From: a virus
Reading direction: 5' to 3' (one strand)
DNA: 52,098 nt
IMG/VR virus record: IMGVR_UViG_3300025483_000017
Span: 1-52,098 of that record
The position numbers were made by a program, and so were the translations under genes. The notes beneath the pieces were generated by a model, which saw only the letters and a program-made list of their open reading frames with translations, had not been told where the DNA came from and ran no database searches. Below, one piece after another: positions 48,701-52,098 of the stretch. Positions within the stretch are counted from its first letter, which is position 1, and the number at the start of each line of letters is the position of its first letter.

Positions 48701-48800
48701 TAGTGCAATTACTGTCGATACCGTTGATGGATTCTTCAAAGTTGGAGAAGTCGTCAGTGCTAATGATGTTACTACTTTGACTGTCCAATCATTCGCTTGA
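42792..48800 (+). CDS. Long tail fibre-like protein with tropism-determinant-type N-terminus (2002 aa)
   Basis: Residues 1-55 (RIQLRRGGAQEWQNANPILA, then QGEFGIELDTGRIKIGDGVT) match the small N-terminal domain found in phage Mtd-type tropism proteins and other fibres. Two copies of a 'TTTVNST...LGGDT...DRG.EF.YYD..A..GFFG' module follow at about residues 560-650 and 1235-1325. Between them are many short shaft repeats (ASGNT.I.GTL.V...T..N.TL). Six 'EGSTNLYYT.AR.DAR' repeats lie at 1550-1757 and GSGY-type repeats at about 1780-1960. No intramolecular chaperone, peptidase or lectin-type C-terminus is recognisable. A host-range fibre is the best reading. Confidence 0.85.
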   Translation: MANRIQLRRGGAQEWQNANPILAQGEFGIELDTGRIKIGDGVTSWNTLRYERPIESVSNTANTLVQRDADGNFSAGTITATIIGNASTSTRLASSRQIQLAGDIEGSEIFDGSQNITITSTLDLLPTLPHHDNTDTSEGTYTKVVVDSKGRVKNASNPTTLSGYGLDTNIEGTGAQPYDLDLVSLAALTTNGMVSRSATNTMVTRTITGTSTRISINDGGGINGNPTIDMITTAVVDGDYNTESLTSVSGLGSNDEPFGTETVNATKFTVDAYGRLTSATNVPIATATEGSKYAAYEGGTTYVRYNIIEDSSRIYQAITGIAAGGGAPTHTDASDAGGWRYLGAALVEQKGLASFAQEDFDVDSNGHVTISAVGVDNTQLQNNRISFADGTTKEDFELDQELTATTGYRGFNYLNYLKVNDTSGNLLVGANNTGDSGAGELDVNVRSYFSDPDITFDGALDQTLDKTGDGDLTFQLTQNTATNRNFNILTTNAGSGSSNIIITAEDTVQISASEATGKVHVEDYRFQENYLGTTDATMHLDPGDDRAVTGLVRIHGNLQIDGTTTTVNSTQLTVDDVTILLGGDTVPTTDDNLDRGIEFNYYDTEARLGFFGWDTNYSDLAAHAGGYRFLHAATNTNEVFSGTDSGIIAGNLKLTTGTASTTNTTGDLVVAGGVGITGAVNIGGLLDVDSTLRVTSTSRFDDNVVLQGASKTLQLNNGSGTTKIEFQSTTGNGSLAGTLDVTSNLNINTNKFNVVAASGNTSIAGTLGVTNIATFSNNIDANGDVAISGNIHSESTNDITTAKNGTTGVWEIQSNDYGSLRVDGGAYVAGSALIDGTLHVNGAIEVKDSATETESRLNWLRVRYRGRFGDTYQASPSYASHNTSTLKAHGGAGIMKSLYVGATGTDERFSVGKLNSGDTEKFSVIGATGNTTIEGTLTVNDNVNLNGTLDQDGDFAVRSGTTDKFFVTAASGNTNIEGTLTADGHTELNSTLNVDNNVTLGAQLTVTGTTEFNNTVDVDANFAVRSGSTDKMTVASSSGNIATDGTLVVQGQTTINDSLIVDASNEVFSIRNGSAVEKFGVDADNGNTNIIGTLTVGDATQINDTLGVSDVVTFTRNTEQTLTGSYAADGAFRLTGGAGIARNLAVGGDARVYGGTELTGALDLNNSADISGALVTHDNVTITANNKTFAIQNGSAANKLTVDTDNGNTDIRGTLDIGGDVTAESNLTVTGNLTINGTTTTVNSTVTTLDDPIITVGGDTAPASNDGKDRGVEFRYYDGSAKIGFFGYDRSANQFAFLTSASNSSEVLSGTDGPLRAGSLNLTGAGTSLDVDANANIDGTLTVDGQIISQVSSGAALVIPNTTKINNLNADLLDGLTTASTATVSTVVARDGSGDFAANIITVASGVGAAAGIQGNATTADALRTARTITVDGVVDGSVSFNGSADVTISTTYNDADITALAAMTGTGLVTRTADNTYARRTLAVTASSGITLTNADGVSGNPTINVASTASNSANNLVLRDGSGNFAAGTITAALVGNVTGQTSDISNHDTDALSEGSTNLYFTNERVDDRIDALVQASTGITKVYDDTAGTYTLSVTQADVNTDNVTEGSTNLFTTAARTRTHFTYGVGVELSGAGALSVTQADIDTDNVTEGSTNVFYTEARFDASLAGKNTANLAEGTNLYYTDARADARIAAADTDDLSEGSTNLYHTSARADARVNLQTGANLDLSSKSTSDLSEGTNQYYTEARVQTKLDNAFAQLQAMLTNLATTTTLTLNLSGDPTPGAAVTTSVTNGGLGGFTAGTAVATTGGTGTSLTVNTTVVNGIITAAAVNAGGSGFLVNETVTVANANAGKVLSLNLASLAGGSGYTTGTALATTGGSGSASLTVDITASAGAITNVTINDGGTGYVVGETITIVQAGGSGGTVNVATVATDATLQLTDVTTMEIGATVTGATSGTTGVITALAASAITVDTVDGFFKVGEVVSANDVTTLTVQSFA
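44470..44745 (+). repeat. Fibre module copy 1 (LGGDT / RGIEFNYYD / GFFG)
   Basis: This encodes TTVNSTQLTVDDVTILLGGD and RGIEFNYYDTEARLGFFGWD and matches a second copy at about 46494-46760 (TTVNSTVTTLDDPIITVGGD; RGVEFRYYDGSAKIGFFGYD). Both copies end in an 'EV.SGTD....AG.L.LT' segment. The pair is an internal duplication within the 2002-aa fibre. Confidence 0.8.
46494..46760 (+). repeat. Fibre module copy 2 (VGGDT / RGVEFRYYD / GFFG)
   Basis: Second copy of the module at 44470-44745. Protein similarity is strong, but the DNA is clearly diverged, so the duplication is not recent. The 1.7 kb between the copies is filled with short shaft repeats. Confidence 0.8.
47440..48060 (+). repeat. Six 'EGSTNLYYT-AR' fibre repeats
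   Basis: Six copies of 'L.EGSTNLY.T.AR.DAR' occur: LSEGSTNLYFTNERVDDR, VTEGSTNLFTTAART, VTEGSTNVFYTEARFDA, LAEGTNLYYTDARADAR, LSEGSTNLYHTSARADAR and LSEGTNQYYTEARVQ. This repeat is frequent in phage fibre shafts. Spacing varies between copies (about 20 to 50 residues). Confidence 0.85.
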
Positions 48801-48806
48801 TAACAA

Positions 48807-49613
48807 ATGTCCGCTACAAGACCCGCTTCTAAAACAGAGTTAAAAAACTATGCTCTTCGTAGATTAGGTTTTCCTGCCATCGATATTAACGTATGCGATG
48901 AACAATTGGATGACCTAATTGAAGAAGCAGTTGATTACTTTCAAGAGTATGCATATAACGGTAGTTATAAAGCATTCATCAAGATTGAAGTAACCGATGC
49001 TATTAAGACTGCCACCAAAACTGGTAGTGCGATGGGTGCTACCGATTGGACAGAAGGGAATGAATATGTATCACTTCCTCCTGGAGTATTAGCAGTTAAT
49101 CATGTTTATAGTCAGATTGGTGCTTCTAGTGTAACTCCTGGTAATATTTTTAATATTAAGTATCAGATTTTCTTGAATGACATCTATGCAATGACGCATG
49201 GACAAATTCTTCATTATTACATGACATCTCAGTATCTTGAGACTCTTGATTGGATTACAAACTCAGACAAAAATCGCAGAGTTAGATTTAATGAATATCA
49301 AGGAAGACTCTATCTAGATTTTGATTGGGCGCAACTCCAAACTGGTAATCAGATTGTGGTAGAAGTTTTGATGCGTCAAGACCCTGATACTTACACTGCA
49401 ATGTATAATGATTCCTGGTTGAAAGATTATGTAGAAGCATTATTCCAACAACAATGGGGTCGTAACCTTAGTAAGTATGACGGTATTCAGATGCTAGGTG
49501 GTGTGACTCTTAATGGTCGTCAGATTCTTGAGGATGGCAGTCAGTTCAAGAAAGACCTAGAAGATACTATTCGTAGCACATACGAACTCCCTCCAATGGA
49601 CTTAATAGGTTGA
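48807..49613 (+). CDS. 13: Neck protein gp13
   Basis: At 268 residues it is a little shorter than T4 gp13 (309). The pattern TELKNYALRRLGFPAIDINV, DEQLDDLIEEAVDYFQEYAY and a later LKDYVEALFQQQWGRNLSKY is that of T4-like gp13. With gp14 it forms the neck that closes the filled head and provides the tail docking site. It starts six bases after the fibre stop and is one base from gp14, whose neighbours gp15 and gp16 follow in the T4 order. Confidence 0.93.
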   Translation: MSATRPASKTELKNYALRRLGFPAIDINVCDEQLDDLIEEAVDYFQEYAYNGSYKAFIKIEVTDAIKTATKTGSAMGATDWTEGNEYVSLPPGVLAVNHVYSQIGASSVTPGNIFNIKYQIFLNDIYAMTHGQILHYYMTSQYLETLDWITNSDKNRRVRFNEYQGRLYLDFDWAQLQTGNQIVVEVLMRQDPDTYTAMYNDSWLKDYVEALFQQQWGRNLSKYDGIQMLGGVTLNGRQILEDGSQFKKDLEDTIRSTYELPPMDLIG

Positions 49614-49614
49614 T

Positions 49615-50787
49615 ATGACTTATAGAAACGATCCCCCAGAAAATTGCATTCAGTCGGACTATACAAGTAGTTGCCGACTAAATCTAAACGGTTCTTCTCA
49701 GGAACAAATGTTCATGGGTAATCTGATCATTGAGAGTATCGAACTCTATGGTCAGGATATCTATTATCTACCCAGAACATATGTCAATAAAGACACGATT
49801 TTTCAAGAAGTAGAAAGTAGTAATTTTACACAGGCACTTGCTATCAGAGCATATGTCAATAACGTAGAAGGATGGGAAGGTCAAGGAGAACTTCTGAGTA
49901 AGTTTGGTGTTCGTATCGAAGACAAGACCACCTTTATATTTTCTAGAAGTAAATTTACCGAGAAGGTAGATGACAACGCAGTATTAAATGTAGAAGGTCG
50001 TCCTAATGAGGGTGACCTTATTTGGTTTCCAACAACAAAACATTTGTTTGAGATTAAGTTTGTAGAAGCAGAAAGACCTTTCTATCAGTTAGGTAAGGGT
50101 TATGTCTGGGAATGCCAATGCGAACTCTTTGAGTATAGTGACGAAAAACTTGATACTGGTGTTGCAGCAATTGACGCTATCGAAACTGCCTTCGCCAATT
50201 CTATTAAGTTGGTTATGGATGCTGGCGGTTCAGGAGACTTCACAGTTGGTGAAGAAATTGTCGGTGATCTATATCTTGCTGCAGCAACAGCAGCAATCAC
50301 TGGGGACGCAGTAAGTTCCTTTACAATCACTGATGGTGGTGAGCACTATAAATCAGCATTGCCACCTACAGTTACTATTACAGGAGGTGGTGGAAGTGGA
50401 GCGACGGGCACGGCTGTTGTATCGGCTACAGGTATTGTTACTGGCATTACTGTCACAGCTGGTGGTACTGGTTATACTAGTGCCCCATCTGTCACGATTG
50501 ACTACTCTCCAAAAGACTCTAGAGCAGAAGTCAAGTCCTGGAATAGTGGAACAAGAGAACTCCAAGTCATTAATAGAACAGGAACCTTCAATACTTCAGA
50601 AACAATTAAGGGAATAACATCAGGTGCTCTCTGGAGTCCTGAATCTTATAACACTCTAAATAATACTAATACCGCTGATAGCATTGACCAGAACTATAGT
50701 TTTGAAACTGCTGATGACGATATTATAGATTTCACTGAAGGCAATCCCTTTGGTTCTGTTGGGTCCATTACTGATACTACAATCTGA
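49615..50787 (+). CDS. 14: Neck protein gp14 with GSGY repeat insertion
   Basis: The N-terminal half is typical gp14: QEQMFMGNLIIESIELYGQD, IYYLPRTYVNKDTIFQEVES and later YQLGKGYVWECQCELFEYS. gp14 joins gp13 in the neck. It is 390 residues against 256 in T4. The extra length is an insertion at about residues 200-340 of two GSGY units (GGEHYKSALPPTVTITGGGG; GGTGYTSAPSVTIDYSPKDS) flanked by 'FTVGEEIVG' and 'FNTSETIKGITSGA' strands. The conserved C-terminus (SIDQNYSFETADDDIIDFTE) resumes after it. The stop overlaps the next start (TGATG). Confidence 0.9.
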   Translation: MTYRNDPPENCIQSDYTSSCRLNLNGSSQEQMFMGNLIIESIELYGQDIYYLPRTYVNKDTIFQEVESSNFTQALAIRAYVNNVEGWEGQGELLSKFGVRIEDKTTFIFSRSKFTEKVDDNAVLNVEGRPNEGDLIWFPTTKHLFEIKFVEAERPFYQLGKGYVWECQCELFEYSDEKLDTGVAAIDAIETAFANSIKLVMDAGGSGDFTVGEEIVGDLYLAAATAAITGDAVSSFTITDGGEHYKSALPPTVTITGGGGSGATGTAVVSATGIVTGITVTAGGTGYTSAPSVTIDYSPKDSRAEVKSWNSGTRELQVINRTGTFNTSETIKGITSGALWSPESYNTLNNTNTADSIDQNYSFETADDDIIDFTEGNPFGSVGSITDTTI

Positions 50788-51572
50788 TGTTAGGCACATA
50801 TTCATATCACGAGATTTTTAGAAAGACTATTGTAGCGTTCGGTACGTTGTTCAATAATATTGAACTTCGTCGCTCTACTGAAGTGATGAAAGTTCCTTTG
50901 GCATATGGTCCAAAGCAAAAGTTTCTAGCACGTTTAGACCAAACTCCTGACCCTACAAACAAAAGGGTTCAGATTACTGTGCCTAGAATCTCTTTTGAGA
51001 TTAATGGCATCACATATGATTCTACTAGGAAGGTATCCCCAACTCAAAAAATTAAAATTGCCAAAGATAATGATGAAAATAAGAATGTGTTTATGCCCGT
51101 TCCTTATAATCTATCATTTGAGTTAGCGATTATCTCTAAAAATCAAGAGGATGGATTACAAATTTTAGAACAAATTTTACCATTCTTCCAACCTCATTAC
51201 AATTTATCAGTAAAACTTTTACCAACGTTAAATGAAACTAAGGATGTTCCTGTAGTTTTAAATAGTGTTGGTTACGAGGATGATTATGAAGGTGATTTTT
51301 CTACTCGTAGAGCAATCATTTATACTCTTCAATTTACTGTTAAGACATACCTATATGGTCCTGTTACAGACGCGAAGATTATCAAAAAAGCAATTACAGA
51401 CATTTACACCGATACAAATACTGCAACTGCACCAAGAGATGTTCGTTATACCATCCAACCAGATCCAATCGATGCTGATGCAGACGATGATTTTGGATTT
51501 GGTATTGTTGATGAAGACTTTACCGATAACAAGAAACGTAATCCCGTAAGCGGAGCGGATGAGGATATTTAA
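50787..51572 (+). CDS. 15: Tail sheath terminator / tail completion protein gp15
   Basis: The 261 residues (T4 gp15: 272) show the family landmarks: YSYHEIFRKTIVAFGTLFNN with ELRRSTE, VPLAYGPKQKFLARL, VPRISFEI, and ISKNQEDGLQILEQILPFFQ followed by PHYNLSVKL (T4: FQIVEQILPYFQPHFN). gp15 forms the hexameric ring that ends the tail tube and sheath and binds the neck. Start overlaps the gp14 stop; gp16 follows after two bases. The C-terminal 40 residues are acidic (DADADDDFGFGIVDEDF). Confidence 0.95.
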   Translation: MLGTYSYHEIFRKTIVAFGTLFNNIELRRSTEVMKVPLAYGPKQKFLARLDQTPDPTNKRVQITVPRISFEINGITYDSTRKVSPTQKIKIAKDNDENKNVFMPVPYNLSFELAIISKNQEDGLQILEQILPFFQPHYNLSVKLLPTLNETKDVPVVLNSVGYEDDYEGDFSTRRAIIYTLQFTVKTYLYGPVTDAKIIKKAITDIYTDTNTATAPRDVRYTIQPDPIDADADDDFGFGIVDEDFTDNKKRNPVSGADEDI

Positions 51573-51574
51573 TT

Positions 51575-52006
51575 ATGGGCAATCCTTTTGATGGACTAAA
51601 TGATGCTTTTGGAGCAGAACCTTCTGAACTCCAGAAACATGTTGAAAAAGTGAAACCTGAACTTAAGAAAACAGATACTCCTGATGTGAGGCAGGATTAT
51701 GAGTACTCTCGTGCTCAACTTCACAACTTAGTAATGAAAGGTCAGGAGGCAGTAGATGGCATACTTGATGTGGCACGAGCGTCAGATCATCCTCGTGCTT
51801 ATGAAGTTGCAGGTCAGCTTATTAAACATGTAGCAGATACTGCTGACAAACTCATTGACTTACAAAAGAAAATGAAGGATTTAGATGCAGAGGATAAAAA
51901 GTCGAGCCCGTCTACTGTTAATAACACGATGTTTATTGGTAGTACTGCGGACTTACAAAAGATGTTAAAGAAGCAAAAAGAGATAAATAATACGGACACG
52001 AATTAA
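51575..52006 (+). CDS. 16: Terminase small subunit gp16
   Basis: At 143 residues it is near T4 gp16 (164). The central motif DYEYSRAQLHNLVMKGQEAV, then DGILDVARASDHPRAYEVAG and TADKLIDLQKKMKDLD is the T4-like small terminase core, a helical hairpin that forms rings and recognises DNA for packaging with gp17. The C-terminal tail is short and polar (MLKKQKEINNTDTN). It sits directly after gp15 as in T4-like phages. A late promoter element for the next gene lies inside its last codons. Confidence 0.93.
   Translation: MGNPFDGLNDAFGAEPSELQKHVEKVKPELKKTDTPDVRQDYEYSRAQLHNLVMKGQEAVDGILDVARASDHPRAYEVAGQLIKHVADTADKLIDLQKKMKDLDAEDKKSSPSTVNNTMFIGSTADLQKMLKKQKEINNTDTN
51982..51989 (+). promoter_or_regulatory. 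T4-type late promoter element (GATAAATA)
   Basis: GATAAATA lies within the last codons of gp16 and 23 bases before the ATG at 52013. The distance matches the other late elements of this window (20-36 bases between element and start codon). It would start the transcript of the following gene. Confidence 0.65.
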
Positions 52007-52012
52007 CAAGAC

Positions 52013-52098
52013 ATGACAGTATTAAATGTTTTAAGCACAAATGCAATCGCTGCTGCTGCTACTGAGTATCAAGTTGTACAGACTGGATACTATCGCGT
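52013..52098 (+). CDS. Start of a gene cut by the window end
   Basis: An ATG at 52013, six bases after the gp16 stop, opens a frame that stays open to the window edge (28 codons: MTVLNVLSTNAIAAAATEYQ..., then VVQTGYYRV). The segment looks beta-rich after an Ala-rich stretch. It does not look like the start of gp17 (terminase large subunit), so it is probably a small structural or hypothetical gene between gp16 and gp17. A late promoter element precedes it. Confidence 0.65.
   Translation, partial: MTVLNVLSTNAIAAAATEYQVVQTGYYR

Noticed and set aside
42792-48800. Diversity-generating retroelement linked to the Mtd-like N-terminus
   Set aside because: No reverse transcriptase, template repeat or lectin-type variable C-terminus is visible in the window; the N-terminal domain alone is common in fibres.

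Overview
The window is a stretch of the late structural region of a T4-like myovirus that infects marine cyanobacteria (a cyanomyovirus). The evidence is the recognisable, syntenic T4-type set gp25, gp6, gp8, gp13, gp14, gp15 and gp16, the A+T-rich composition, the single coding direction (everything on +), and repeated NATAAATA elements of the kind described as late promoters in cyanomyoviruses, placed 21-37 bases before start codons. The exact phage cannot be named from sequence alone.

Layout. 1-1620: the end of an upstream gene, small genes of unknown function, two near-perfect sigma70-type promoters (527-555 and 775-804), and three cyanobacterial DnaA-box-like 9-mers around the first small gene. 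One small gene at 1218-1388 encodes a 56-aa AbrB/MazE-like protein. 1607-5283: a 987-aa structural protein, a PAAR-type spike-tip protein and a 48-aa very basic peptide. 5313-27406: gp25, gp6 and a single 19.6-kb gene for a 6545-residue protein. This giant looks like a conserved marine T4-like tail protein whose core pieces have been pushed apart by GSGY repeats, two LamG-like domains, two beta-propellers (one of seven FG-GAP blades), a YHYH domain, a helical module and a carbohydrate-binding-like module. 27430-32813: two further tail or fibre proteins with cupredoxin-like domains that keep a full His-Cys-His-Met copper ligand set. 32853-42715: gp8, a 2618-aa DUF4815-type baseplate or fibre-network protein and two small coiled-coil proteins, closed by a hairpin terminator. 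42792-52006: a 2002-aa fibre with a tropism-determinant-like N-terminus, then the neck and packaging genes gp13, gp14, gp15 and gp16. The first codons of one more gene end the window.

How it works together. gp25, gp6, gp8 and the giants should form the baseplate wedge and its fibre network, which touches the cyanobacterial surface. The PAAR protein probably caps the central spike. gp13, gp14 and gp15 close the head-tail joint and gp16 starts DNA packaging. The late promoters divide the region into transcription units: 5279 (gp25-gp6-giant), 27402 (two cupredoxin-like proteins), 32818 (gp8 to 42715), 42748 (fibre to gp16) and 51982 (next gene).

The most unusual feature is the modular inflation of the tail proteins. 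One GSGY beta-repeat family occurs in seven genes and has been inserted even into gp8 and the neck protein gp14, while accessory domains are nested inside one another. This reads as a modular surface-display system for host recognition. It is inferred from sequence patterns only; no database search or structure prediction was run.
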